From Salibacter halophilus (GTDB lineage: Bacteria; Bacteroidota; Bacteroidia; Flavobacteriales_G; Salibacteraceae): DNA of 64,000 nucleotides. Positions within the stretch are counted from its first letter, which is position 1, and every line of letters starts with the position of its first letter. Both the position numbers and the translations under genes were made by a program. Shown in pieces: positions 1 to 9,171 of this stretch. Location of the stretch: positions 124,001 through 188,000 of the forward strand of contig NZ_WACR01000008.1 in NCBI RefSeq assembly GCF_008806325.1, written 5' to 3'. The notes beneath the pieces were generated by a model. The model saw only the letters and a list, made by a program, of their open reading frames with translations, did no database searches and was not told the origin of the DNA.

Positions 1-218
1 AAAGCTGTTTTTTGAATTTCTCTGTGTTGTGGAGTAGCTGTGATTCCGCACAGGTAAATCGCCTCAACTCTAAATGCATCTGAGGTTCTGAAAACAGATC
101 CCACATTGTTGATGCTCCTGATGTTATCTAACACCACGATAACCGGAGCTTTGTCTGATTCCCTGAACTCGTCTTTTGATATCCTGTTGAGCTCTTCGTT
201 TTTTAATTTTCTGTTCAT
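1..218 (-). CDS. TrmH/SpoU-family RNA 2'-O-methyltransferase (N-terminal part)
   Basis: Only the first 72 codons lie in the window; the gene runs off the left edge. The ATG is at 218 on the minus strand. Residues about 26-48 read VVLDNIRSINNVGSVFRTSD, which is the conserved first motif of the SpoU/TrmH methyltransferase fold with its Asn and Arg substrate/catalytic residues. The family transfers a methyl group from S-adenosylmethionine to the 2'-O of ribose in tRNA or rRNA; which RNA is modified cannot be told from this fragment. It is divergent from mutS, with an 83-bp gap to the preferred mutS start. Family assignment is confident, exact substrate unknown. Confidence 0.85.
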   Translation of the reverse strand, partial: MNRKLKNEELNRISKDEFRESDKAPVIVVLDNIRSINNVGSVFRTSDAFRVEAIYLCGITATPQHREIQKTA

Positions 219-301
219 AAAATTTGATAACTCATCTGGCTCTGACCGATAAAAACAGCATCACCTTTGTAAATTCGTTCATTGCAAAAAACGACAGTAT
301 T

Positions 302-2923
302 TTGGCAAAAACAAAGGAAAAAAATAAGGGGACTGAAACTCCCCTGATGAAACAGTACAATAAGATCAAGGCAAAACACCCTGATGCAATCCTCCTTTTT
401 AGAGTGGGCGACTTTTACGAAACCTTTGGGGAAGATGCGGTGAAAGCGGCTGAGATTCTAGGAATCGTACTCACGAAAAGGAAAAACGGATCTGCTTCAC
501 ACATTGAGTTGGCGGGCTTTCCGCACCACGCCATGGATTCTTATTTGCCAAAACTGGTCAGAGCCGGTCACCGCGTAGCCATTTGTGATCAGCTCGAAGA
601 TCCCAAAATGACGAAGAAAATTGTCAAAAGAGGAATTACTGAGCTCGTAACGCCTGGTGTTTCTTACAACGATAAAATTCTTCACCATACTGAAAATAAT
701 TTCCTCGCTGCGGTTCATCTCACTGATGAATTCAGCGGAATTGCTTTCCTCGATATTTCTACTGGAGAGTTTATGTGCGCCCAGGGGAATATTGATTACA
801 TCGATAAGTTGTTGCAGAGTCTTTCACCAAATGAAGTGCTGGTTCAGCGGAATAAAATCTCGCAATTTGAGCAGGAGTTTGGCAAGAGTTATCACACTTA
901 CCATCTCGAAGATTGGGTTTTCACTTCAGAATTTGGAAATGATTCACTTCTCGAACACTTTAAAACGAAAAGCTTAAAAGGGTTCGGGATAGAAAATCTC
1001 GAAAAAGGAATCATTGCTGCCGGTGCCTGTCTCCAGTATTTGAAAGAAACACAGCACCATCAGGTGAGCCACATCAACACGATTCACCGCATCGAGCAGG
1101 ATAAGTATGTTTGGTTGGATAAGTTTACTATTCGGAACCTCGAACTTTTTTATTCACCAAATGAAGGAGCCAAAACACTTTTCAATATTCTCGATCGCAC
1201 TGAAAGCCCGATGGGCTCCCGTTTGCTCAAACGCTGGTTAGCGTTACCCCTCAAAGAGAAAAAAGTCATTGAGGAACGACTCGATGCAGTAGAGTATTTC
1301 ACCAAAAAACCTGATGACAAAAAAGATATTTGGAGTCAGATTTCTTCAGTTGGTGATTTGGAAAGATTGATTTCAAAAGCAGCAGTAAATCGTGTTTCAC
1401 CGCGCGATGTTATTCAGTTGAAAAAGGCGCTACTCACCATTCCGCCTATCAAAGAAAAGTTGCTGAATGTGAAAACCGAATCGCTCAAGTCGATCGGTGA
1501 TCAATTGCACCCTTGCGAACACATCAGGCAAAAAATTGAAGAGCAAATTCAGGATGATCCGCCATTGAATGTCGCGAAGGGGAATGTGATTAAAGATGGT
1601 GTGAATGATGAGTTGGATGAACTCCGCAAACTCGCCTTTTCTTCTCGTGACTACCTCGAAAAAATGCAAAAGCGCGAGGTTGAAAAAACAGGAATCTCTT
1701 CCTTGAAAGTTGGGTTTAACAATGTTTTCGGCTATTACTTTGAAGTCCGTAACACGTTTAAATCGAAAGTGCCTGAGGAGTGGATAAGAAAGCAAACGCT
1801 CGTCAATGCTGAGCGCTATATCACCGAAGAGTTAAAGGAATACGAATCGAAAATACTGGGAGCTGAGGAGAAAATCCAGCATCTTGAAACGCAACTTTTT
1901 TCAGAACTCGTTCAATCGTTGCAGGAGTATGTTGGTCAGATCCAGCAGGATGCTCAACTCATCGCTAAACTCGATTGCCTGTTGGCCTTTGCCGATTTAG
2001 CTATGCGTAATGATTACGTAAAGCCGGTTCTGAACGAAACACTCAAAATCGATATTGAAGAGGGCAGACATCCTGTCATTGAGCAGCAACTTCCACTCGG
2101 TGAAGAATATATCAGCAATACGGTGAGGCTTGATAACGATCAGAACCAAATCATGATGATTACCGGACCTAACATGTCTGGTAAATCCGCTATTTTACGA
2201 CAAACGGCTCTGATTAGCCTGATGGCGCAAATCGGTTGTTTTGTGCCTGCTAAAAAAGTTACACTTGGGCTCGTAGATAAAATCTTTACCAGGGTGGGCG
2301 CATCTGATAATATTTCAATGGGTGAATCGACTTTCATGGTTGAGATGAACGAGACGGCCAGTATTTTGAATAACCTCTCTGAACGCAGCTTGATTTTGCT
2401 CGATGAAATTGGCCGCGGAACCAGTACTTATGATGGCGTTTCGATTGCCTGGGCAATTGCTGAGTACATTCACGAGTCACCGTTTAAACCGAAAACGCTT
2501 TTCGCTACTCATTACCATGAACTCAATGAAATGGCGAATACGTTTGAGAGAATCAAAAACTTCAATGTTGCGATTAAGGAGGTTGACAAGAAAATCATTT
2601 TCATAAGAAAGTTGGTGCCCGGTGGGAGCAATCACAGTTTTGGTATTCATGTAGCTGATATGGCCGGAATGCCGCCTGAGGTGATTTCAAAGGCATCGCT
2701 CATTTTGAAAAAACTGGAAGATAGTGGAGAAACAGAAACGGGGAAAGAGCAGTTGCAACAGGCACAAAAAGACTCCGATTATCAGTTGAGTTTTTTCCAG
2801 CTTGATGACCCTACTTTATTGCAGATCAAGGATCAAATTATGAAGACTGAAATCGATACGTTGACACCCGTTGAAGCCCTGATGAAGCTGAACGAGATTA
2901 AAAAACTAATAGGCGGAAAGTAA
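302..2923 (+). CDS. mutS: DNA mismatch repair protein MutS
   Basis: MutS recognises mispaired bases and starts methyl-independent mismatch repair with MutL. The mismatch-binding Phe-x-Glu is visible as F38-Y-E40 within [13 protein letters not shown]. The clamp and lever domains follow, and the C-terminal ATPase carries Walker A GPNMSGKS at about residue 622, the Walker [15 protein letters not shown] and the signature [10 protein letters not shown] chose the TTG at 302 (873 aa) rather than the upstream in-frame TTG at 224, because family members begin with a short lysine-rich stretch just before ETPLMKQY, and the 26 extra residues have no family character. The reading frame is intact and the length is normal for a Bacteroidota MutS1. 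The gene carries two copies of the dispersed GGNTCTGACC word (556, 1934) and one variant (2138). Confidence 0.95.
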   Translation: MAKTKEKNKGTETPLMKQYNKIKAKHPDAILLFRVGDFYETFGEDAVKAAEILGIVLTKRKNGSASHIELAGFPHHAMDSYLPKLVRAGHRVAICDQLEDPKMTKKIVKRGITELVTPGVSYNDKILHHTENNFLAAVHLTDEFSGIAFLDISTGEFMCAQGNIDYIDKLLQSLSPNEVLVQRNKISQFEQEFGKSYHTYHLEDWVFTSEFGNDSLLEHFKTKSLKGFGIENLEKGIIAAGACLQYLKETQHHQVSHINTIHRIEQDKYVWLDKFTIRNLELFYSPNEGAKTLFNILDRTESPMGSRLLKRWLALPLKEKKVIEERLDAVEYFTKKPDDKKDIWSQISSVGDLERLISKAAVNRVSPRDVIQLKKALLTIPPIKEKLLNVKTESLKSIGDQLHPCEHIRQKIEEQIQDDPPLNVAKGNVIKDGVNDELDELRKLAFSSRDYLEKMQKREVEKTGISSLKVGFNNVFGYYFEVRNTFKSKVPEEWIRKQTLVNAERYITEELKEYESKILGAEEKIQHLETQLFSELVQSLQEYVGQIQQDAQLIAKLDCLLAFADLAMRNDYVKPVLNETLKIDIEEGRHPVIEQQLPLGEEYISNTVRLDNDQNQIMMITGPNMSGKSAILRQTALISLMAQIGCFVPAKKVTLGLVDKIFTRVGASDNISMGESTFMVEMNETASILNNLSERSLILLDEIGRGTSTYDGVSIAWAIAEYIHESPFKPKTLFATHYHELNEMANTFERIKNFNVAIKEVDKKIIFIRKLVPGGSNHSFGIHVADMAGMPPEVISKASLILKKLEDSGETETGKEQLQQAQKDSDYQLSFFQLDDPTLLQIKDQIMKTEIDTLTPVEALMKLNEIKKLIGGK

Positions 2924-2937
2924 TTTTTAAAAAGATT

Positions 2938-2966
2938 TTTGAAATTCGAATAAAGTATTACTTTTG
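2938..2966 (+). promoter_or_regulatory. Bacteroidota-type promoter for the tRNA genes
   Basis: TTTG at 2938-2941 (-33 element) is followed by exactly 17 bases and TACTTTTG at 2959-2966 (-7 element, consensus TAnnTTTG). The tRNA-Gly 5' end lies 10 bases downstream. This is the best match to the Bacteroidota housekeeping promoter in the window. Confidence 0.75.
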
Positions 2967-2975
2967 CCACCCGTT

Positions 2976-3048
2976 GCGAAAGTAGCTCAGCTGGTAGAGC
3001 ATCACCTTGCCAAGGTGAGGGTCGCGGGTTCGAATCCCGTCTTTCGCT
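2976..3048 (+). tRNA. tRNA-Gly (anticodon GCC)
   Basis: A full cloverleaf can be drawn. The acceptor stem GCGAAAG (2976-2982) pairs with CTTTCGC (3041-3047), followed by discriminator T. The anticodon loop is TTGCCAA, giving anticodon GCC. The T arm contains GGTTCGAATCC. The 3' CCA is not encoded, which is common in this phylum. A hairpin terminator follows directly. Confidence 0.95.
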
Positions 3049-3057
3049 CTATTTTTT

Positions 3058-3080
3058 CCCTCTCACCGAGAGGGTTTTTT
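3058..3080 (+). terminator. Rho-independent terminator after tRNA-Gly
   Basis: CCCTCTC (3058-3064), a three-base ACC loop and GAGAGGG (3068-3074), followed by six T. It lies between the two tRNAs, so tRNA-Leu is either read through or has its own promoter. Confidence 0.8.
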
Positions 3081-3100
3081 ATTTTTGAGATGAAATCTCT

Positions 3101-3186
3101 GCCCGGGTGGTGGAATTGGTAGACACGCAGGACTTAAAATCCTGTGGCCAGTAATGGCCGTGCGGGTTCAAGTCCCGCCCCGGGTA
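3101..3186 (+). tRNA. tRNA-Leu (anticodon TAA)
   Basis: An 86-nt type II tRNA. Acceptor GCCCGGG (3101-3107) pairs with CCCGGGT (3179-3185), with G-U at the first pair and discriminator A. The anticodon stem is CAGGA/TCCTG with loop CTTAAAA, anticodon TAA. The extended variable arm TGGCCAGTAATGGCC and T arm GGTTCAAGTCC are typical of leucine tRNAs. CCA is not encoded. Confidence 0.95.
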
Positions 3187-3266
3187 CAAAATCAGAGTGA
3201 GTGAGAGAGCGAGAGCGAATCACTCCTCTGATTTCTTCACACTCGAACTCGCTCTTTTCTCCTCAG

Positions 3267-3524
3267 TTATTCTGTATCTCCACTTCTCGTTTCCTTTTTT
3301 TCCTTTGAAGCTTTGTTGTGGTTGTTTTTCGTTAGGGTGCTAACAAAGTTGAAGATCATAGTGATGACAGCTCCTGCGATAACACAGAGAATCATGAGCA
3401 ATGCCAACGATACATCGATTTTCCATGTAGCGAACTTCACGGTAACTGAAGAGGCATTTTGAACGCTGAACATTACCAAAATGACAATTAGTATTATGTT
3501 AAGAACTAAAACAACTTTTTTCAT
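3267..3524 (-). CDS. LapA-domain (DUF1049) small inner-membrane protein
   Basis: An 85-residue protein with two predicted transmembrane segments (about residues 4-20 and 39-62) separated by the short periplasmic stretch QNASSVTVKFATWKIDVSLAL, then a charged cytoplasmic tail. The pattern N-(x)2-VTVKF-(x)4-ID-SLALLM-(x)4-AG is typical of LapA/DUF1049 proteins, whose E. coli member helps control LPS assembly. In Bacteroidota the role is untested. The gene is convergent with the tRNA genes and divergent from the nitroreductase, with a 42-bp gap to the latter. Confidence 0.8.
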   Translation of the reverse strand: MKKVVLVLNIILIVILVMFSVQNASSVTVKFATWKIDVSLALLMILCVIAGAVITMIFNFVSTLTKNNHNKASKEKKETRSGDTE

Positions 3525-3566
3525 TTCAATCTATTTGTTATAATGTAGCAAATCAAAAGTACAGAA

Positions 3567-4103
3567 ATGATTAAAGAGATTAAGAATCGCAGAAGTATAA
3601 GAGCTTTTAGTGATAAAAACATAACAGACGATCAATTAAACGAATTGCTCGATGCTGCGCGCTGGGCGGCATCATGTTTTAATGAACAGCCCTGGAAGTT
3701 CGCTATTGCCAGTAAAGGATCTGATCATTATGATGGTTTGTTTGAAGCGTTAGCTGAAGGCAATAAAAAGTGGGTGAAAACGTCACCTGTACTAGGTGTC
3801 AGTTTGGCTAAAAAGACATTTGATCACAACGATAAACCGAATAAGCACGCATGGCATGATGTTGGCATGGCAATGGCAAACATGGCGATTCAGGCAACAA
3901 GTATGGATTTGTACATTCACCAAATGGCAGGTTTTTCGCCCGAAAAGATTGCTGCGTATTTGAATTTGGATGAAAACTACGATCCCGTTGCGATGTTTAC
4001 AATTGGCTATAAAGGTGAAGTAGATCAATTACCAGATGATTTAGCAAAACAGGAAACAGCCGACCGAAAACGAAAAACAATTGACGAAATAAAATTTTGG
4101 TAA
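3567..4103 (+). CDS. Nitroreductase-family FMN oxidoreductase
   Basis: A 178-residue single-domain nitroreductase. It opens with the FMN-phosphate binding motif NRRSIRAFSDKNI (about residues 7-19). DAARWAASCFNEQPWKF (about 29-45) matches the usual AARxAPSxxNxQPW motif, and a C-terminal GYKGE follows. Such enzymes are homodimeric, use NAD(P)H, and reduce nitro compounds, quinones or similar acceptors; the physiological substrate cannot be predicted from sequence. It is slightly shorter than the ~200 aa average but complete. Confidence 0.88.
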   Translation: MIKEIKNRRSIRAFSDKNITDDQLNELLDAARWAASCFNEQPWKFAIASKGSDHYDGLFEALAEGNKKWVKTSPVLGVSLAKKTFDHNDKPNKHAWHDVGMAMANMAIQATSMDLYIHQMAGFSPEKIAAYLNLDENYDPVAMFTIGYKGEVDQLPDDLAKQETADRKRKTIDEIKFW

Positions 4104-4243
4104 AATAGTGATAAGTAGGCTTTTTATTTGTTTCAACAATTGAGCAAAATTGTTGGAAACTATTTCGCTGTATTTCAATATTTGAGTTGATTTACTTCAT
4201 AAAAAAACCTTAGTTTCGCTACTTTCCAAGGACCACGATTTAC

Positions 4244-4537
4244 ATGGATCGAATGAAACTCTACAGGATAAAGCAGTTTTTCATGCTACTTCTTATGGCG
4301 CTGATGATTGCCGTTGGCTCATCCTCGTGCTCTGACCGTATTCACTATTCAAGTGACAGGGTCTTTAACGCGCGAAAAGCAATCAATAAGCGTTTAAAGA
4401 AAAAGGGGTATAGCAATCAGCAATACCGTTACAATCCGCGGAAGAAATCTCGCTGGAACAAAAAGCGGAAAAGACGCTTTAAAAAGAGCAAGTACAAAAC
4501 TGGAGGAGGTTTTTTCAGGAGGTTATTCCGCAAGTAA
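4244..4537 (+). CDS. Small, strongly basic predicted lipoprotein
   Basis: 97 residues, not recognised. An N-terminal hydrophobic segment (residues ~11-25) ends at GSSSC, a plausible lipobox with Cys29, so the protein is probably exported and lipidated. The mature part is extremely rich in Lys and Arg (runs such as KKSRWNKKRKRRFKKSKYK) and ends in GGGFFRRLFRK. Met4 is an alternative start. The codon after the lipobox Cys begins a near-copy of the dispersed word (TGCTCTGACCG, 4328-4338). It is convergent with waaA and overlaps its 3' end by 15 bp. A surface protein binding acidic glycans or LPS is conceivable, but that is only a guess from charge. Confidence 0.65.
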   Translation: MDRMKLYRIKQFFMLLLMALMIAVGSSSCSDRIHYSSDRVFNARKAINKRLKKKGYSNQQYRYNPRKKSRWNKKRKRRFKKSKYKTGGGFFRRLFRK

Positions 4538-5785
4538 TCTCTTCTTGATGCCTGCGTAAATTATATCGACAGCACCTGTGTTTTCTGAAACGTAATTTTT
4601 CGACTTTAGCGATGCTTTTTGAAGTTTCGATTCATCACTCAAGATGTTGAAAACTTTGGTCAGATCACTGTAGACTTTCACCTCAAACGCAGCTTCCTGC
4701 ATCATTAAATCTTGAGCTTCCTGAAAACGTTCATTGTTGGGCCCAAAGATGGTGGGGACTCCGTAAGTAGCAGCTTCCAGAATGTTGTGGATTCCGCTCG
4801 TAAAGCCGCCACCAATCAAAGCGATAGTCGCATATTGATAAAGTGATGATAAATGCCCGATTGTATCCACAATCATGATTTTTTTGTCTTTTAAATCTTT
4901 AACTGTTTCCCGATCAGTGAAGCGGAATGTTTGCCCGGGCCATTTTTTCTCGTAGCCCTTTAATTTGCTCTCTGTTATTTCGTGCGGAGCAATTACAATC
5001 TTGAAATCATTGAGTAATCCGTCATCGATGAGTTTTTCAGTAAACTCATCTTCTTTTTCCCAGGAGCTACCGGCAATGAATACCTTTTGATCCTCAAAAA
5101 ATGGATTCAGCTCATTAAAGCTTTTTACTTTTTGGCTGAGCTGCCACACACGGTCAAATCTGGTATCTCCGCTCACCTCAACGTTTTCTACCCCGTGAGA
5201 GGTAAGTAAATCTTTCGATTTTTCACTTTGCACATAAAAGTGATCTACAAGTTGTAGCGATTTCAAATACCACTTGCCGTAATTCTTGAAAAAAAGTTGT
5301 TCATCCCTGAAAATCGCTGATGCCAGAATCAGTGGGATATTTTTATCGTTCAGAGCCTTCATGAAATGGTACCAAAACTCGTATTTGACAAAAACGGCCA
5401 CTTTTGGTTTTACTAAATCGAGAAAGTCACGAGCATTTTTAGGAGTATCGAGCGGGAGGTAAAGGATTAAATCGGCATGTGGGTAGTTTTTTTTGTTTTC
5501 GTACCCTGATGGAGAGAAAAAAGTAAGTACAATATTAGTGTTCGGACTTTCTTCTCTAACGCGCTCTATCAGTGGGCGACCTTGTTCAAATTCACCGAGT
5601 GAAGCGCAATGGAACCAAATCGTTTTTTTATCAGTCAGATCCAGTTCATCCACATCAGCTTTCAGTTTCTCGCGCCAGTTTTCACGGCCCGCTAACCACT
5701 GTTGTGCTTTTTCTTTTCCGGCAATGGCCGCTACGGAGATTGCTGCTCTATAGGCTCTGACCGTTACGTTGTAAAGGAATTTCAT
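4523..5785 (-). CDS. waaA: 3-deoxy-D-manno-octulosonic acid (Kdo) transferase
   Basis: 420 residues. A short N-terminal membrane segment anchors the protein; the glycosyltransferase GT-B fold follows. Diagnostic stretches are WFHCASLGEFEQGRPL (residues ~55-70) with the catalytic Glu, KYEFWYHF (~134-141), IAGSSWEKED (~238-247) and the C-terminal ALIGGGFTSGIHNILEAATYGVPTIFGP. The enzyme transfers Kdo from CMP-Kdo to the lipid A precursor at the inner membrane. The ATG overlaps the stop of the upstream outer-membrane protein gene by one base (TAATG), so the two are translationally coupled. The length is normal. Confidence 0.95.
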   Translation of the reverse strand: MKFLYNVTVRAYRAAISVAAIAGKEKAQQWLAGRENWREKLKADVDELDLTDKKTIWFHCASLGEFEQGRPLIERVREESPNTNIVLTFFSPSGYENKKNYPHADLILYLPLDTPKNARDFLDLVKPKVAVFVKYEFWYHFMKALNDKNIPLILASAIFRDEQLFFKNYGKWYLKSLQLVDHFYVQSEKSKDLLTSHGVENVEVSGDTRFDRVWQLSQKVKSFNELNPFFEDQKVFIAGSSWEKEDEFTEKLIDDGLLNDFKIVIAPHEITESKLKGYEKKWPGQTFRFTDRETVKDLKDKKIMIVDTIGHLSSLYQYATIALIGGGFTSGIHNILEAATYGVPTIFGPNNERFQEAQDLMMQEAAFEVKVYSDLTKVFNILSDESKLQKASLKSKNYVSENTGAVDIIYAGIKKRLLAE

Positions 5786-6543
5786 TAGCGGAAATAGTAC
5801 TCGTCAGGTTGTTTTTGATAGAGAGGAAGTGTCCACCCGAGGCGAATTCCGTAAAGAAGATCGAGGCGTGTTTCATCAGAGGGGCGTCCAATGTCGTATT
5901 GGTAATCGCGCCTTGCTTTTGTAAATCCCTGCATGAATTCAAACCCGAAGAAGAAATTGATCAATCTACGGTCGCTGAGGTAACGGTAACCGATGAACTG
6001 AGAAGTCATGGCACCAAATGAGAGTCGGTCAAATCCTACCTTATTATCTTTGTAATTGAGCATAGGAACATCAGCGTATTCATCTTCAATGCGAATTTTG
6101 TGCTGCATGAAACCACCTCCAACTTTGATCAAAAGCCCGCTATTTGGATTGCTGAAACCGAGCGGAATAACTTTTCCAACTTTTGCCTGAACGGTGAAAC
6201 CTCTTTCGTATAAAAATATATCAGCAGGAAGTCCACTGAGTCCGAGTACAATTCCCTGGTCATCAGTAAATGGCTCCAGCATCCGGTCGTCTTTTACCTG
6301 TCTGCCAAATAGGAGAGAACCGCTCAATCCAAACTCCCAGTTCGATTTCAACTTGACAGAAAAACCACCGCCAATATTGTTGTTATAGCCAAATCGATCA
6401 GCCATATCTCCGCCCGGAAACTGGAGGGCGTATGAGACATCAATCAAAGAAGTGAAAACAGCGGAATCTTTAATGCTCACCTGGCTTTTAGCTGCCATTA
6501 TTGAGAACAAAAAAACTGTTCCAAAAAGTAGTTTTTTAACCAT
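5785..6543 (-). CDS. Predicted outer-membrane beta-barrel protein of unknown function
   Basis: 252 residues with a cleavable signal peptide ending near MAAKSQ. The mature part has alternating aromatic/hydrophobic strands (GFSVKLKSNWEFGLSGSLLF, GYRYLSDRRLINFFFGFEF) and a terminal aromatic pair followed by Arg (EYYFR), typical of small Bacteroidota outer-membrane barrels. It is the first gene of a two-gene unit with waaA; the stop overlaps the waaA start. A role in envelope biogenesis is only suggested by that coupling. Confidence 0.75.
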   Translation of the reverse strand: MVKKLLFGTVFLFSIMAAKSQVSIKDSAVFTSLIDVSYALQFPGGDMADRFGYNNNIGGGFSVKLKSNWEFGLSGSLLFGRQVKDDRMLEPFTDDQGIVLGLSGLPADIFLYERGFTVQAKVGKVIPLGFSNPNSGLLIKVGGGFMQHKIRIEDEYADVPMLNYKDNKVGFDRLSFGAMTSQFIGYRYLSDRRLINFFFGFEFMQGFTKARRDYQYDIGRPSDETRLDLLYGIRLGWTLPLYQKQPDEYYFR

Positions 6544-6691
6544 AGCGCGAAGATAACGAAATAAACAGCGATTTATGGTGTTGTTTTTTATTGGTAATTA
6601 CAATTACATCAGGGTAATTGCGTTCCAAATTTATTATGCAATTGCCAACGTAGAGTTTATCTTCGCAGGGTATTAAAAATATTTTTCTTCA

Positions 6692-7819
6692 ATGGAACCA
6701 ATTCAACTGGTAGATTTAAAAAATCAATATCTCAAAATAAAAGACGAAGTAGATAAAGCAGTAATCGATGTAATGGATTCCTGCGCGTTTATCAACGGAC
6801 CTGAAGTAAAGGGTTTTCAAAAAGATTTAGAAAACTATCTCGATGTAAAACACGTGATTCCGTGTGCAAACGGAACGGATGCGCTTCAAATAGCTTTGAT
6901 GGCTGCCGGAGTAAAAGCAGGAGATGAAGTAATTACTCCCAGTTTTACTTACGTTGCAACCTGTGAAGTAGTAGCCTTGCTAGGCGCTAAACCGGTTTTT
7001 GTTGATGTATATCCCGATACTTTCAATATCAATATTGAAGATCTCGAGAGTAAAGTAACAGATAAAACAAAAGCGATTATTCCGGTTCACCTTTACGGTC
7101 AATGTGCCAATATGGAAGGTGTAATGGAAGTAGCCAATAAACACAACCTGACTGTTATTGAAGATACGGCTCAGGGTATTGGTGCTGACTACACTTTTAA
7201 AAATGGTGACACCAAAAAAGCAGGAACAATTGGCCACATTGGTTGTACTTCATTTTTCCCGTCCAAAAACCTGGGCTGCTATGGAGATGGTGGTGCTATA
7301 TTTACTAACGATGATGATTTGGCTAATGAATTGAGAATGATCTCAAATCACGGTCAGTCCAGGCGTTATTACCACGATCAGGTTGGAGTTAATTCGCGGC
7401 TCGATAGCATACAGGCGGCAATTTTGCGCATTAAACTCAAACACCTGGACGAGTACAACAAAGCGCGAAATGAAGCTGCGAGCTTTTACACAGAAACATT
7501 CAGTAAAACGGACAAGATTGTTCCGCCATTTGTTGCTGATTTTTCTACGCACGTTTATCACCAGTACACGGTAAAGTTGAAAGGTGTTGATCGAGCAAAA
7601 CTTCAGGATTATTTACAGGAACAGGGTGTTCCTTCAAATATTTACTATCCGCTTCCCAACCACAAACAAAAAGCGTTTGAGCACAACGGAACTGATGCCG
7701 TTTTGCCTGTCACTGAGCAGTTGGGAACTGAAGTTTTATCGCTTCCTATTCATACAGAACTGACAAACGAACAACTAAATCATATAACTAAATCAATCCT
7801 GGACTTTATTAATCAATAA
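6692..7819 (+). CDS. DegT/DnrJ/EryC1/StrS-family sugar aminotransferase
   Basis: 375 residues, PLP-dependent. ANGTDALQIAL (~60-70) binds the PLP phosphate, EDTAQGIGA (~156-164) contains the PLP-ring Asp, and FPSKNLGCYGDGGAI (~189-203) carries the internal aldimine Lys. Relatives aminate keto-sugar nucleotides at C3 or C4 to make amino sugars for O-antigen, capsule or glycoprotein glycans. It is the first of four closely spaced nucleotide-sugar genes; only 2 bp separate it from the UDP-glucose dehydrogenase gene. The exact keto-sugar is not deducible. A weak -7 element (TATCTTCG) lies about 27 bp upstream at 6658-6665. Confidence 0.92.
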   Translation: MEPIQLVDLKNQYLKIKDEVDKAVIDVMDSCAFINGPEVKGFQKDLENYLDVKHVIPCANGTDALQIALMAAGVKAGDEVITPSFTYVATCEVVALLGAKPVFVDVYPDTFNINIEDLESKVTDKTKAIIPVHLYGQCANMEGVMEVANKHNLTVIEDTAQGIGADYTFKNGDTKKAGTIGHIGCTSFFPSKNLGCYGDGGAIFTNDDDLANELRMISNHGQSRRYYHDQVGVNSRLDSIQAAILRIKLKHLDEYNKARNEAASFYTETFSKTDKIVPPFVADFSTHVYHQYTVKLKGVDRAKLQDYLQEQGVPSNIYYPLPNHKQKAFEHNGTDAVLPVTEQLGTEVLSLPIHTELTNEQLNHITKSILDFINQ

Positions 7820-7821
7820 TT

Positions 7822-9168
7822 ATGAATATTGCAGTAGTGGGTACCGGTTACGTAGGACTTGTAACCGGAACATGTTTAGCAGAAAGTGGCGCAAATGTTA
7901 TTTGCGTTGATATAGATGAAGAAAAAGTAGCCAAAATGAAATCGGGGATCGTGCCCATTTACGAGCCACACCTCGATGTTCTTTTTGAGCGCAACATAAA
8001 AGCAGGCAGATTACATTTTACAACTGACCTCAAAGAAGCGGTTGAACCTGCTGAATTGATTTTCCTGGCTCTTCCAACGCCTCCCGGTGAGGATGGATCA
8101 GCAGATTTGTCTTACGTGTTACAGGTTGCTAAAGACCTGGGCGGAATGATCGAAGATTACAAAGTGGTAATCGACAAGAGTACCGTTCCTGTAGGCACAG
8201 CAGATAAAGTGCATGAAACATTAGCCAATGAACTCGACAAGCGTTTTGATCGTGACGATCAGAACCGACCAGAGTTTGACGTGGTTTCAAACCCTGAGTT
8301 CCTGCGCGAAGGATTTGCGGTTGATGATTTCATGAAACCCGATCGTGTTGTTGTTGGAACGAGTTCTGACCGAGCGAGAAAATTGATGGATGAGCTTTAC
8401 AAGCCGTTTGTTCGTCAGGGAAATCCGGTGATTTTTATGGATGAAAAATCTGCCGAGTTGACAAAATACGCTGCAAACGCATTCCTGGCAACCAAGATTA
8501 CTTTCATGAATGAAGTTGCCAATGTTTGCGAACGAGTAGGCGCTAATGTGGACAAGGTTCGTATTGGTATCGGTTCTGACGAGCGAATAGGAAAACGCTT
8601 CCTTTTCCCGGGAATCGGTTACGGAGGAAGCTGCTTCCCTAAAGATGTTCAGGCATTAGCGAAATCGAGTAAAGAAGCAGATTACGACTTTAGAATTTTG
8701 GATGCAGTAATGGATATCAACCAAACTCAAAAAACGGCTTTGGTTCCGCGCATTAAAAAATATTTTGGTGATTCACTGAAAGGAAAAAAACTCGCAATGT
8801 GGGGGTTGGCCTTTAAGCCTGATACGGATGATATCAGGGAAGCGCCATCACTTTACATTATTGACGAGTTGACTAAAGCAGGTGCTGAGGTTATCGCTTA
8901 CGATCCTGAGGCAATGGATAATGTAAGAGGGCAAATTGGTGATAAAATCCATTACGCAAACGATCAATACGAAGCACTCAATGACGCTGATGCGCTCGTC
9001 ATTTGTACAGAGTGGCAAATCTTTAGAAGCCCTGATTTTACAGCTATAAAAAACAAGCTAAAGGAACCGGTAATTTTTGATGGCCGCAATCTTTACTCGC
9101 TAGACAGCATGGAAGAAAAAGGTTTCTATTACACGTCAATTGGGCGACAAACAGTAACAAACAAGTAA
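7822..9168 (+). CDS. ugd: UDP-glucose 6-dehydrogenase
   Basis: 448 residues. It oxidises UDP-glucose to UDP-glucuronate with two NAD+. The N-terminal Rossmann motif is GTGYVGLVTGTC, the substrate-binding region is SNPEFLREGFAVDDFM (~156-171), and the catalytic Cys is in GYGGSCFPKDV (~268-278). The C-terminal UDP-binding domain begins LAMWGLAFKPDTDDIREAPS. It sits second in the operon, directly before a UDP-glucuronate decarboxylase that would use its product. The gene contains three imperfect copies of the dispersed word (8258, 8362, 8572). Confidence 0.95.
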   Translation: MNIAVVGTGYVGLVTGTCLAESGANVICVDIDEEKVAKMKSGIVPIYEPHLDVLFERNIKAGRLHFTTDLKEAVEPAELIFLALPTPPGEDGSADLSYVLQVAKDLGGMIEDYKVVIDKSTVPVGTADKVHETLANELDKRFDRDDQNRPEFDVVSNPEFLREGFAVDDFMKPDRVVVGTSSDRARKLMDELYKPFVRQGNPVIFMDEKSAELTKYAANAFLATKITFMNEVANVCERVGANVDKVRIGIGSDERIGKRFLFPGIGYGGSCFPKDVQALAKSSKEADYDFRILDAVMDINQTQKTALVPRIKKYFGDSLKGKKLAMWGLAFKPDTDDIREAPSLYIIDELTKAGAEVIAYDPEAMDNVRGQIGDKIHYANDQYEALNDADALVICTEWQIFRSPDFTAIKNKLKEPVIFDGRNLYSLDSMEEKGFYYTSIGRQTVTNK

Positions 9169-9171
9169 CTC

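Noticed and set aside
224-301. N-terminal extension of MutS from the TTG at 224
   Set aside because: The extra residues have no family similarity, and the region contains the divergent spacer and an iterated word.
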